Shown here: positions 48,878 to 57,394 of the stretch, in pieces | How positions within the stretch are numbered: position 1 is the first letter of the stretch | Layout of the letters: each line of letters opens with the position of its first letter | DNA from: G963674835 sp963674835 | Lineage (GTDB): Bacteria > Planctomycetota > Planctomycetia > Pirellulales > Thermoguttaceae | Direction: 5' to 3' | Length of the DNA: 64,000 nt | Assembly: GCA_963674835.2 (NCBI GenBank) | Contig: CAXXKC010000002.1 | Location: 2,480,001-2,544,000, forward strand | Notes under the pieces: generated by a model | What the model saw: the letters and a program-made list of their open reading frames with translations, nothing else | What the model was told of the DNA's origin: nothing | The model's database searches: none | Program-made: the position numbers and the translations under genes

Positions 48878-50200
48878 CTACGTATCTCGCGGCTCTCGGA
48901 TCCGCAGCAGCAACACAATGCCGGCCGTGCGTGTGAGCCACGCGAACAGGAAGATGGCAGCATAGTATTGCAGCGTGACTGCGCCGGAGAAAAGGCTGAA
49001 GGATCGACTGACGCCCGCGTCCTGAACGAGGCCGCCGATGAGTGTGCTGACAGCCATGCACAAGCCCGTGATGGCATAGTAGGCGGCAATGTAGGGCGTG
49101 TTCGACCGTTGGGGCGATAGCCTGAGCATGAGGTTGGGAAGACACACGTTCAGGCCGGCCCAGGCGATCCACATCAGCCAGGCGCCGCAGATCCACCAGG
49201 GCTGTTGCGGCGTGGCAAGGAGGAAGAACAGCGGAGCCGCCGCGACGATCGGCAGCGTCGCCAACAGAACGGCTCGATTCCCCAAACGGTCGGCCACGCG
49301 TCCCAGCCAGGGACTTACGGCGAACTGCCCAATCCGCATCAGGGTCTTCAGCGACAACATCGCCAGCAGGCTGATGCCGAGCACCTTCGCCGGATAGATG
49401 TTCTGCGCGGCCTGGGTAATGCCGTTGAAGAACGAGAACCAGCAACCGAAGGCGAGAAGTCGCAGGAAGCCGGGATCGGCCAGAGGCGCTACGATCGAGC
49501 GCCACGTTGCAGGCCGCGTTTCACCCCTGCGACCGGTCACGGCGGGAACCCGGCACAGCGGGACAATCGCCAGAAGCATGCACCACGCGCCCAATACGGC
49601 GGGGACCGCGTAGCCGATCCAACGCGGCGAGTCGACCGCCATCCGGTGCCACAGCCAGGCGAACCCGCCCCCGGCAAGCATGGCCACGGCCTGACCCGTG
49701 ACCATCCACCGCTCGCGATAACCCAGGAATCGGCCGCGGACCGGCTGCGGCACGAGGTCGGCCATCCATGACCAGAGCGCGACGGTGCCAAGGTACTCCA
49801 AGAGATGGTACGTGCACCACATGATGACCAAGGCAGCCAGGCAAACGCCCGGCGAAGTGAATATGCGTCGCGAAGCCAAAAAGGGGAGCGCCATGAGCAC
49901 GACGCAGCTCGCCGCGTAGGTGCCTATGCAGAAACGCTTGCGGTCGGCCACCCGTCCGATGAGCGCCGGCGCGGCAAGCCGCAGCAACCCGGCGATCTGC
50001 GGCGCGGCCACGATGAAGCTGATTCCCAGGCCGATCCGCGGCGCGCCGAGCTCGAGCGCCAGATAGATCACCAGCATGCTGCTGAGGAGCCCGTTGCCGA
50101 CCGCCCACAGCCCGCCGTTGACATACAACAGGAGGCGCGCGCGCCTGCGATCGACAATGGTCAGGAGGGTTCGACTTCCGGGCAAGTCGGCGACAGTCAC
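48878..50200 (-). CDS. MFS transporter
   Basis: A 440-aa major facilitator superfamily protein with about 12 hydrophobic segments. The loop between helices 2 and 3 contains GRVADRKRF, and a second copy GRVADRLGNR lies in the C-terminal half, the usual MFS pseudo-symmetry. No substrate motif is recognised. The stop of the preceding amidotransferase lies 16 nt away on the other strand. The next minus-strand gene upstream, encoding a PEP-mutase family enzyme, ends 13 nt from its start, so the two are probably co-transcribed. Confidence 0.88.
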   Translation of the reverse strand: MTVADLPGSRTLLTIVDRRRARLLLYVNGGLWAVGNGLLSSMLVIYLALELGAPRIGLGISFIVAAPQIAGLLRLAAPALIGRVADRKRFCIGTYAASCVVLMALPFLASRRIFTSPGVCLAALVIMWCTYHLLEYLGTVALWSWMADLVPQPVRGRFLGYRERWMVTGQAVAMLAGGGFAWLWHRMAVDSPRWIGYAVPAVLGAWCMLLAIVPLCRVPAVTGRRGETRPATWRSIVAPLADPGFLRLLAFGCWFSFFNGITQAAQNIYPAKVLGISLLAMLSLKTLMRIGQFAVSPWLGRVADRLGNRAVLLATLPIVAAAPLFFLLATPQQPWWICGAWLMWIAWAGLNVCLPNLMLRLSPQRSNTPYIAAYYAITGLCMAVSTLIGGLVQDAGVSRSFSLFSGAVTLQYYAAIFLFAWLTRTAGIVLLLRIREPRDT

Positions 50201-50213
50201 CAGGCGATCTCAC

Positions 50214-51077
50214 TCACTCGACGCCAAAACGTTCGGCTAGCAGATACAGCTCTTCGACGCCAATCAAGTCGTTGAAGTGGCGAAACGAGGTCAACCGGGA
50301 CTCTTCGCCCAGGGTGGTTTCGTCGGTACGAAGCTTCTGATACATGTGCTCGATCGCCTTGGTCGCGGCAAAGAGGCCTACCAACGGATGGAGGATCAAC
50401 TGAAAGCCCAATTCGACGAGGCGCTGCTTGGGGAGCACGGGCGTCTTGCCGCCCTCGAGCATGTTCGCCACGACTGGGGCCGGTGCGCGGCGGCCGATCT
50501 CGGCCAGTTCGTCCTCCGAGCTGGGCGCTTCGACGAAGCTTGCGTCAGCACCCAGTTCGCGCGCCGCCGTTACGCGGTCGATGGCCTCGTCCAAACCCTC
50601 GACGGCCAGGGCATCGGTCCTCGCGACGATGAAGAAATCGCGCGAGCCGCGCGCAGCGACGGCGGCACGAATCTTCTGCAAGTAGTCGTCGCGGCTGATG
50701 AGCTTCTTGCCGCGCATGTGACCGCACTTCTTGGGCCATGCCTGGTCTTCGAGGAAGCAGCCGGCGGCCCCGGCCTGGATCAGCTCGTCGACAGTGCGGT
50801 AGACGTTCAGCGGATTGCCGTAACCCGTGTCGGCGTCGACGATGATGGGAATCTCGACGCTCATGCAGATGCGTCGTGCGCGGTCGATCATTTCCGTCTG
50901 GGTGAGGAGGCCCAGGTCGGGCTGGCCGATCGCGGTGGCCGCCACGGAGTAGCCTGAGACGAATCCCATGGGAAACCCAACCCGCTGGCAGATTTTGGCG
51001 GAGAGCGTGTCGTAGACACCGGGGAAGGCAATGGCTCCCACTTGGTCCAAGATGTGGTCGATGCGTGTCTTGGTCAT
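50214..51077 (-). CDS. Isocitrate lyase/PEP mutase family enzyme
   Basis: A 287-aa TIM-barrel enzyme starting at ATG 51077 (MTKTRIDHILDQ). Family marks are the metal-binding DADTGYGN, the active-site loop KKCGHMRGK (KKCGH signature) and the barrel segment FIVARTDALAVEGLDEA. Relatives cleave 2-methylisocitrate (PrpB), oxaloacetate or phosphonopyruvate. No prp, glyoxylate-shunt or phosphonate genes are in the window, so the substrate is undecided. It is probably co-transcribed with the MFS transporter downstream; the sulfatase is 77 nt upstream. Confidence 0.9.
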   Translation of the reverse strand: MTKTRIDHILDQVGAIAFPGVYDTLSAKICQRVGFPMGFVSGYSVAATAIGQPDLGLLTQTEMIDRARRICMSVEIPIIVDADTGYGNPLNVYRTVDELIQAGAAGCFLEDQAWPKKCGHMRGKKLISRDDYLQKIRAAVAARGSRDFFIVARTDALAVEGLDEAIDRVTAARELGADASFVEAPSSEDELAEIGRRAPAPVVANMLEGGKTPVLPKQRLVELGFQLILHPLVGLFAATKAIEHMYQKLRTDETTLGEESRLTSFRHFNDLIGVEELYLLAERFGVE

Positions 51078-51154
51078 GTTGGTTGCTCCCTCGAACGAAT
51101 TACTCCGATTGCCAATCGCCGGTTCGGCAGTTCTGTCGGCATCAGGAAGCGCGG

Positions 51155-52507
51155 CTACTCTCGCCGTATGCCGCTGGGCAACCTGGCCGGATCGCGAACC
51201 GGATACTTGAGTGACCACACCTTGGGAATCTGCTTCTCATACTCGTTCACCGTCGCCTGCAGGCGGGCGACCACTTGCGGATGCTGCGCGGCCACATTGT
51301 GCGATTCGCCCGGATCGGACTCGACGTCGTACAACTCCGGCTGGGCCAGCGCGCGGTCATGGCGCCCAACGTGCAGCTTCCATTGCCCATCCCGGACGGC
51401 CGTCACACGGTCGTCGTACACCCAGAAGAACGGCGCCTTCCGGTGAAACTCGCCCCGACCGCTCAAGAGTGGCCAAATATCCTGGCCATCGTATGCGCGG
51501 TCGTCGGGCACCTTGCCGCCGGCAAGGTGGACGAGCGTGGGAAAGATGTCATAAGCGATGGCCGGTGTGTCGACGGCGCGACCGGCTGGCAAGGTGCCGG
51601 GCCACGATGCAAGGAGCGGAACGCGCACGCCCCCTTCGTACGAGTCGCGGATCCGTCCCCGCAACGCGCCGGCCTTCCCTTCAGAATGCATCGGCCCGTT
51701 GTCGCTGGAGAAGACCACAAGCGTCTTTTCCCGCAGCCCGAGCTTGTCCAAGGTCTCCATCAGCCGCCCGATTTGCTGGTCCATGTACTCCAGCGCGCCT
51801 TCGTAGGTGGAACGGCCCCCGACGCGGAATTCTTCAGGAATAACCAGCGGAGGATGAGGGATCGTGTGCGAGAAATAGAGAAAGAACGGGCGATCCTTGT
51901 TGGCGGTGACGAATCGTATGGCTTCGTCCGTCAGCCACTCGGTCACGTGGGCCACCTCTTCGCCTGGAAGCCGCCGCTCGACCCGATCGTCGCGGATCAA
52001 CAGCGTCGGCAGCATGTCCATGCTGTACGGGAGTCCGAGATAGCTATCGAACCCCTGCCGACAGGGCAAATACTGGGGGCGGTCGCCCAAGTGCCATTTA
52101 CCGATCGCCTGGGTGGCGTATCCCGAGCTGCGCAAGGCTTCGGCCAGCGTGATTTCTTCGTTGGCCAGCCCCGTCGGCGAGTCGGGACGCAAGACGTCGA
52201 CCACGCCGGTACGGAACGGCTGTCGCCCGGTCAGCAGAGCGGCCCGTGACGGGCTGCATACGGTGTGGGCCACGTAGTATTGGGTGAGACGTACTCCCTC
52301 GGCCGCGAGCCGATCGATGGCCGGAGTGCGAACGGAGCGTCCGCCATAGACTGCCAAGTCGCCGTAGCCGAGGTTGTCGGCCCAGATCCAGATGAGATTG
52401 GGCTTCTCCGTCCGACTCCCTGTTTCGGCTGCGGGTGCCGTCTGGCAGCAGGACACGATCGCCAACAAGACCAACCACCTCGCACATGTCACGGTCGGTT
52501 CCTCCAT
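51155..52507 (-). CDS. Secreted type I sulfatase
   Basis: A 450-aa exported sulfatase (signal peptide MEEPTVTCARWLVLLAIVS). The formylglycine motif is C84-S-P-S-R in HTVCSPSRAALLTGRQP, so Cys84 would be oxidised by a formylglycine-generating enzyme. The first metal-binding motif reads WADNLGYGD, with Asn in place of the second Asp of the usual DD; C-terminal VFSSDNGPM supplies further metal ligands. Planctomycetes carry many such enzymes for sulfated polysaccharides. The matching FGE is not in the window. Confidence 0.93.
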   Translation of the reverse strand: MEEPTVTCARWLVLLAIVSCCQTAPAAETGSRTEKPNLIWIWADNLGYGDLAVYGGRSVRTPAIDRLAAEGVRLTQYYVAHTVCSPSRAALLTGRQPFRTGVVDVLRPDSPTGLANEEITLAEALRSSGYATQAIGKWHLGDRPQYLPCRQGFDSYLGLPYSMDMLPTLLIRDDRVERRLPGEEVAHVTEWLTDEAIRFVTANKDRPFFLYFSHTIPHPPLVIPEEFRVGGRSTYEGALEYMDQQIGRLMETLDKLGLREKTLVVFSSDNGPMHSEGKAGALRGRIRDSYEGGVRVPLLASWPGTLPAGRAVDTPAIAYDIFPTLVHLAGGKVPDDRAYDGQDIWPLLSGRGEFHRKAPFFWVYDDRVTAVRDGQWKLHVGRHDRALAQPELYDVESDPGESHNVAAQHPQVVARLQATVNEYEKQIPKVWSLKYPVRDPARLPSGIRRE

Positions 52508-52726
52508 CGGTGCAGCGGCCCCGCCCCAGGCTGTTCAATCAGCGGTTCATGCTACCCGGCCCGCCCCGGAATTGCCAGTGTGCCGAAGCGTCCGGGCCGC
52601 CACCCCGCGCCCCCCGGTGTAGGGTGCCGATTGGGCGGCACTCAGGAATGAGCCCGGCCTGCCAGTGTACGGTGGGCGAACTGCGGAAGGCCGGCAAAGG
52701 GCGAGCATGACTGGCTCGACTGCGCA

Positions 52727-52756
52727 TTGTCGATGCATGATTCAATAAAGTATCAT
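52727..52756 (+). promoter_or_regulatory. Candidate promoter directly before repeat copy B
   Basis: TTGTCG (52727-52732) and TATCAT (52751-52756) lie 18 nt apart (4 of 6 and 5 of 6 matches). The 97-bp repeat begins at the end of the -10, so a transcript from here toward the kinase would carry the repeat at its 5' end. Confidence 0.35.
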
Positions 52757-52852
52757 TAGAGTGCATTCGGCGTAACCGTAGCTTGTGTTTCGCTTTCGAA
52801 ACCGTAGAAACACGCCGCCGCGGACGCTACAGTTAAGTGCGACACGCGCTAG
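52756..52852 (+). repeat. 97-bp palindromic repeat, copy B
   Basis: Same length and orientation as copies A and C; 85 of 97 positions match A and 82 of 97 match C by my count. The imperfect arms GGCGTAACCGTAGC and the complement of ACGCTACAGTTAAGTG can fold over the central TTTCGCTTTCGAAA. Positioned in the 5' region of the histidine-kinase gene. Confidence 0.85.
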
Positions 52853-52991
52853 TCCCTACTGCAGTGACCTGGGAACACATAGCACGATGGACTGGTGAGG
52901 TAGGTCGAGCAACACGATTCGCGCGAACTCGTCGGCCAAGCCGGAATGACCGCCAACGCGCGGAACCCGACGTAAAGGAGATAGGCATCCA

Positions 52992-54761
52992 ATGAAGGTG
53001 CGACGACTCTTTTGGCAGCTCTTTCCGTCCTATGTGCTCGTCGCCGTCGCCGCACTTGTTGCCGTGGCTTTCTACGGCAAGGAGACGTTGGACCAGTTTT
53101 ACGACCAGCACACCGACGCGGCCCTCGAGGCGGCCGCACGACTGTTTGGCCAGACGGTGACCCCCGAGACGTTGCGGCAGTCGCCGGGCGAACTCGATGC
53201 GCTGGCCAAGAAGTTCGGGGAGGAGACCTTCTCTCGGTTCACGGTCGTCGACCCGCACGGCAAGGTCATTGCCGACACCGAGGAAGACCCGAGCTTGATG
53301 GACAATCACGCCAGTCGTCCCGAGCTGATCCAGGCGCTGAAGGAACACGGCGTCGGGCGCACAACTCGCTACAGCAAGACGCTCCAGGCAGAGCTTCACT
53401 ATGTGGCGGTTCCCGTGTTCCACGAAGGCAAGCTGGTGGCGGCCGTGCGGGCGGCGCGTGCGACGACGGCCATCGATGAGGCGACCCACTCGCTCGAATG
53501 GCGGATCGCCACGGCCGGACTGGTAGTGCTCGCTCTGATCGCGATTCTCTGCTGGTGGATGGCGCGCCGAATCAGCCGGCCGCTCGAAGTGATGAGCGCC
53601 GGGGCGGCCCAGTTCGCCGAAGGGGACCTAAGTCACCGGATGCGCGTCGTGGGCTCGCGAGAGATCAATACGCTGGCCGAAGCCATGAATACCATGGCGC
53701 ACCAGTTGGACGATCGCATCGAGACGATGGTCCGCCAGCGCGAAGAACAAGACGCGATGCTCGACAGCATGGCCGAGGCCGTTCTGGCTCTCGACACGCA
53801 AGGGAAGATCATCGATCTGAATCCTGCTTGCAGCCGCATGTTCCAGTTGGAGCCGGCGACCATTCGCGGTCGCCAGGTGCACGAAGTGCTCCGCAAGGCC
53901 GACCTTCTGGCCTTTGTCGACGAGGTGCTGTCGAACCCCCTCCCGATGAGCCGCGACATCGTCGTCCGCGGCGACCAGGATCGCTATCTGACGGCCCGGG
54001 GGACCGCGCTGCAGGACGCTCGCCGGAACCGCATCGGCGTGCTGATCGTGCTGAACGACGTCACGCGTCTGCGGCGATTGGAAAACGTTCGGCGGGACTT
54101 CGTCGCCAACGCCAGCCACGAGTTGCGGACCCCGATCACGTCGATCAAAGGGTTCGTCGAAACGCTGCTGGACGGAGCGCTGCAAGATACGGAGAACGCC
54201 CGGCGGTTTTTGCAGATCATCCTGAACCAGGCGAATCGACTGGACGCACTGGTCAACGATATCCTGAGTCTGGCGCGCATCGAGAACGACGCGGAGCGGC
54301 AAACGGTCGATCTCGCGCCGGGCAAGGTGAACGACGTGCTACGTGCGGCGCTGCGAACGTTCGAGCCGCTGGCGGAGCGGAAACAGATGCGCCTGGTGCT
54401 GCCCGATGGCCCCGAACTGCTGGCGACCATCAACGCCCGACTCCTCGAACAGGCGGTGGGCAATCTGATCGACAATGCGATCAAGTACAGCCCGGCCGGA
54501 AGTGCGGTCCACATCGGGGCGCAGCGGCAAGACGGTGGCGTGGTGATCCACGTTTCGGACGAAGGGCCGGGTATCGAACCGAAGCACCTGCCGCGCCTCT
54601 TCGAGCGGTTCTACCGCGTCGACAAGGCGCGCAGCGATCACTTAGGTGGAACGGGGCTGGGGCTGGCCATCGTCAAGCACATCGCCACAGCACACGGAGG
54701 GTCTGTCTCCGTAGATAGCAAGCTGGGACAGGGGAGCACTTTCAGAATTCACCTGCCGTAG
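52992..54761 (+). CDS. PhoR-type sensor histidine kinase
   Basis: A 589-aa membrane kinase. TM1 (~9-28), a periplasmic sensor of ~145 residues, TM2 (~175-195), HAMP (with RRISRPLEVMSAGAAQFAEG), a PAS domain (about 255-360), HisKA with phosphorylatable His376 in ASHELRTPITS, and HATPase_c with N box NLIDNAIKYSP, G1 DEGPGIE and G2 GGTGLGLAIVK. Domain order equals PhoR. AAAGGAG precedes the ATG by 11 nt. No cognate DNA-binding response regulator is adjacent, unlike classical phoB-phoR pairs. Confidence 0.92.
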   Translation: MKVRRLFWQLFPSYVLVAVAALVAVAFYGKETLDQFYDQHTDAALEAAARLFGQTVTPETLRQSPGELDALAKKFGEETFSRFTVVDPHGKVIADTEEDPSLMDNHASRPELIQALKEHGVGRTTRYSKTLQAELHYVAVPVFHEGKLVAAVRAARATTAIDEATHSLEWRIATAGLVVLALIAILCWWMARRISRPLEVMSAGAAQFAEGDLSHRMRVVGSREINTLAEAMNTMAHQLDDRIETMVRQREEQDAMLDSMAEAVLALDTQGKIIDLNPACSRMFQLEPATIRGRQVHEVLRKADLLAFVDEVLSNPLPMSRDIVVRGDQDRYLTARGTALQDARRNRIGVLIVLNDVTRLRRLENVRRDFVANASHELRTPITSIKGFVETLLDGALQDTENARRFLQIILNQANRLDALVNDILSLARIENDAERQTVDLAPGKVNDVLRAALRTFEPLAERKQMRLVLPDGPELLATINARLLEQAVGNLIDNAIKYSPAGSAVHIGAQRQDGGVVIHVSDEGPGIEPKHLPRLFERFYRVDKARSDHLGGTGLGLAIVKHIATAHGGSVSVDSKLGQGSTFRIHLP

Positions 54762-54764
54762 CGA

Positions 54765-54935
54765 CTATTTGCGATGCCGAATTTTGGCCCGCATCCGCCG
54801 CTTCTTCCGACCAAGCTTGCGACGCCCTTTTCCTGATTTCTTCGTTCCCACGCATCTCTCCGCGATATGTTGGGGACCAACCGTGACGACAACCAAACGG
54901 TGCTGACCGCAGTTTTCGCAGCCGGCGCAGCTCAT
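54765..54935 (-). CDS. 56-aa protein: CxxCxxC head and bS22/AURKAIP1-like basic tail
   Basis: A short protein from ATG 54935 (MSCAGCENCGQHRLVVVTVG). Cys3, Cys6 and Cys9 form a CxxCxxC cluster with another Cys at 29, followed by a very basic C-terminus (GRRKLGRKKRRMRAKIRHRK) resembling the COX24/AURKAIP1 (mS38) and bacterial bS22 family of small ribosomal proteins. No good Shine-Dalgarno is seen. Its stop lies three nt from the stop of the histidine kinase. Ribosomal role is an inference from composition and pattern. Confidence 0.55.
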   Translation of the reverse strand: MSCAGCENCGQHRLVVVTVGPQHIAERCVGTKKSGKGRRKLGRKKRRMRAKIRHRK

Positions 54936-55002
54936 CACTATAGCAGAAAGCCTCAGCACCCGACAAGGGGCACCCCCTAAGCAAACGGTGATGGGGGCTT
55001 CG

Positions 55003-55446
55003 TCACCCCACTTCACGCCATTGGTGTGTGTCGGCGATGGCTTGCTGGATGAGCACCAGCAGAACGTTGGGGTCGTAGGGCTTGCGCACGTAGAAGTGGC
55101 AGCCGGCGGCCCGGCAACGCCGCACGATGTGGGGCTGGTCGAGCCGGCTGACGACGATCACAGGGATGCCGCACGTTTCAGGCGAGTCGAACAGACGCTG
55201 GCACAGCGTCAGGCCGTCAGTATCGGGCAAGCGGAGGTCGAGCAGAATCACGGCCGGATTTGCCGACCGGGCCAACTCCAGCCCGACACGGCCGCAATGC
55301 GCGGTGAGCGGTCGGAAGCCTCGTCGACTAAGGCCGGGCGCCAGCGAATCGGCGGTGGCGACGTCCTCGTCGACGATGAGAATCTGCTTCGCTTGACCTG
55401 CCGGCTGGCTCGACTGTTGTGGTTGTTCCAGAACGTCGCAAGGCAT
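55003..55446 (-). CDS. Receiver-only response regulator
   Basis: A 147-aa protein with a single CheY-type receiver. Acidic pocket is in LIVDEDVATADS, phospho-acceptor Asp in VILLDLRLPDTDG, the Thr/Ser position in VIVVSRLD, and the conserved Lys in FYVRKPYDPN. No output domain follows. I start at ATG 55446 (MPCDVLEQPQQS); a TTG at 55524 would add 26 residues without support. It may be a phospho-sink or adaptor for the PhoR-like kinase on the opposite strand, but no direct link is shown. Confidence 0.83.
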   Translation of the reverse strand: MPCDVLEQPQQSSQPAGQAKQILIVDEDVATADSLAPGLSRRGFRPLTAHCGRVGLELARSANPAVILLDLRLPDTDGLTLCQRLFDSPETCGIPVIVVSRLDQPHIVRRCRAAGCHFYVRKPYDPNVLLVLIQQAIADTHQWREVG

Positions 55447-55638
55447 GGCGGGATTCAAAGGTAGGGGTGATGCGATGGCCGCGGCGCGGTTCAGGTGAGA
55501 AAACGCAACCGTCGGCGATAGCAAACGCTACGTTGCAATTGGGAGTCGGTCAAACGAGAACCCATCCAACGGGTGTATACGTTCCCACGGCAGGTGGGCG
55601 CTTCGTGACCCATGGTCACTTCTCCGTCTGCGCTTGGG

Positions 55639-55863
55639 CTACACCGTCCATGGCGCAAAGCCATGTCGCATCGTATCTTCAGACGAAAAACGTGGCTCGA
55701 CGAAGTGTAACAGATATTCGGCGCCGCCGGCCTGGGTACCTGTGCCCGAGAGCCCGAAGCCGCCGAACGGCTGTCGGCCGACCAATGCGCCCGTGATCGG
55801 ACGGTTCAGATAGAGATCGCCCACGCGGAAGTGGCGGCGGGCCGCTTCGAGGTGCGCAGGTCG
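55639..55863 (-). pseudogene. C-terminal fragment of delta-1-pyrroline-5-carboxylate dehydrogenase
   Basis: The minus-strand frame ending at 55639 reads RPAHLEAARRHFRVGDLYL, then NRPITGALVGRQPFGGFGLS and GTGTQAGGAEYLLHFVEP, which is the unmistakable C-terminus of P5C dehydrogenase (RocA/PruA/PutA ALDH domain). Upstream of about 55863 the homology stops and the sequence turns arginine-rich. The catalytic Cys/Glu regions and ~90 percent of the protein are absent. It is a gene remnant, perhaps from a deletion that removed the 5' part. Confidence 0.75.
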
Positions 55864-55969
55864 ACGGCTTCCTCGACGTCGGACGCTGGGGGTTCCCAGT
55901 CGGGCGAGGGGCTTCGCTCTGCGGCCGGCGAAGAAGACTTCGGCGCCCCGAGCCGCCTGCCGTGAGGTG

Positions 55970-56635
55970 TCATTTGGTCTTCGGTGCCTGGCTGGGTGTT
56001 TTGTCGGCTTTCTTGTCGCCTTCCGGGGGCGTTGTCTCGCGGATGAACTTGTCGAGAATCGACCGATACGGGTTCAGTACGCTGGCTTCGGGGCCGAGTT
56101 CCTTCTGCAGCTTGTCGATCTCGTCGCGCGCGTGAACGGCCTGTTTGCGGAGGTCTTGCAGGTCGAGTTTGCCCGAAGCGAGTCCTCCGAGGGTGTCGTT
56201 GAAGTAGTTCTGGACCTCCGGGGTGAGCAACAAGGGGAACTGCTTCTGCAGTTCGGACATCGTGCCCGGGTTGAGTCCCTTCTTCTGCAATTCCTCGATG
56301 GCGCCCTCCGGCGTACCGCCCGATGGGCCTTGTCCGAGCATCTTCAGAATCTCTTCGGGCGACTTCGGGGTTGGGGCAGCCGCCTGCGGTGTGGACGAAG
56401 TGGACGGCGCAACCGTGGGCGAGGCCGTCCGGTTGCCGAAGTAGATCGCGTCGATCTTCCCGCGATCGACCGCCAGATCGCCGAGCGACTCGCTGTGGAT
56501 TCGCACCTGCTTTGCGTCGAGCGAAAGAACCGAGCCGCGCAGCACTTCGCCGTTGTGCAACTGGACCGTATCGGCTGCGCACACACCGACCAGTCCGACC
56601 GCCATCAGTACGGTCGCCGCCAATATCGCCTTCAT
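55970..56635 (-). CDS. Secreted hypothetical protein with SH3-like N-terminal strands
   Basis: A 221-aa exported protein (signal MKAILAATVLMAVGLVGVCA). Residues ~22-68 (TVQLHNGEVLRGSVLSLDAK through IDAIYFGN) form a small beta barrel-like unit seen in other planctomycete secreted proteins. A Pro/Ser/Ala-rich linker (about 69-90) joins a helical C-terminus (EEILKMLGQG, then LQDLRKQAVHARDEIDKLQ) that ends in Lys-rich DKKADKTPSQAPKTK. No named domain is recognised. Confidence 0.7.
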   Translation of the reverse strand: MKAILAATVLMAVGLVGVCAADTVQLHNGEVLRGSVLSLDAKQVRIHSESLGDLAVDRGKIDAIYFGNRTASPTVAPSTSSTPQAAAPTPKSPEEILKMLGQGPSGGTPEGAIEELQKKGLNPGTMSELQKQFPLLLTPEVQNYFNDTLGGLASGKLDLQDLRKQAVHARDEIDKLQKELGPEASVLNPYRSILDKFIRETTPPEGDKKADKTPSQAPKTK

Positions 56636-56816
56636 CGCATGTTCTCCCAGTGTTGTGTAACGGGGGCTCCCTGCGCCCCTTCTAACTCAATTCTACTCAG
56701 AGCGACGACGGCAGAGCACACTCTGAAGGGGCACAGGCACGCGCACGATGGGGCCCTCGGCCGCTACCGGGCCGGAAATATGGATCGAGCCCCGCGCGTT
56801 GCCGCCACACGACTGC

Positions 56817-57167
56817 TCAAGCCCGATAATGGGCCACCACATGCAGCAATACCCAAACCGCCAGGGTGACAACTGCCAGGACGATGCTGTACCGTCTCCA
56901 GTTGCCCATGGTGGCGGGCTGTTCTCCGTCGGAAGTCCTGCCGCCGAGGTAACGCACGTCGACGTAGCGGGCGGCGATCATTCCCAGCACGGTGAGCCCG
57001 TAAATGACGTCGGCGTAGGACACGGCCAACGGCGCGCGGCTTCGCAGAATGGCCGCTGCCGAGAAAATGAGAAGAAGGTTGCCCAGGATCATCCAAAACA
57101 TACGAATCAGGCAACCGCCGGCAGGATCGCGCGGCTGCTGGTCTGGGGGCGTCGCGTCTTGAGCCAT
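56817..57167 (-). CDS. Small membrane protein (116 aa)
   Basis: ATG 57167 (MAQDATPPDQQPRDPAG) follows GGGAG and starts a protein with three hydrophobic segments: FWMILGNLLLIFSAAAIL, ADVIYGLTVLGMIAARYVD and SIVLAVVTLAVWVLLHVVA. The frame continues upstream but without character. No homology is recognised; the Gly/Asp loop (LGGRTSDGEQPATMG) is exposed. Function unknown. Confidence 0.65.
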   Translation of the reverse strand: MAQDATPPDQQPRDPAGGCLIRMFWMILGNLLLIFSAAAILRSRAPLAVSYADVIYGLTVLGMIAARYVDVRYLGGRTSDGEQPATMGNWRRYSIVLAVVTLAVWVLLHVVAHYRA

Positions 57168-57394
57168 TTGGTTCTCCCGCAAACATGCAGCGATGAACCA
57201 GATGGCGGCCCGACCACCTAACAGCCTGTGGCAACATTGGCAGCGCCACACCCTTCGTCGGCAGTGAATGTCGTGCGATATGGCGGAATCGCGCCTGCAT
57301 GCTAGACACATGCCGAGAAGAAGTCAACCGCACTGGCGAAGGGGGCATGGCAGGCCAGCTTCGCCCGAATGAGTGCGAACCGACACATTCGCGC

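Larger units (their letters stand above)
52508..52991. other. Divergent intergenic region with repeat copy B
   Basis: This 484-nt region lies between the sulfatase and the histidine kinase. It holds a candidate plus-strand promoter and repeat copy B (both annotated). The segment 52508-52726 shows nothing else. Confidence 0.6.
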
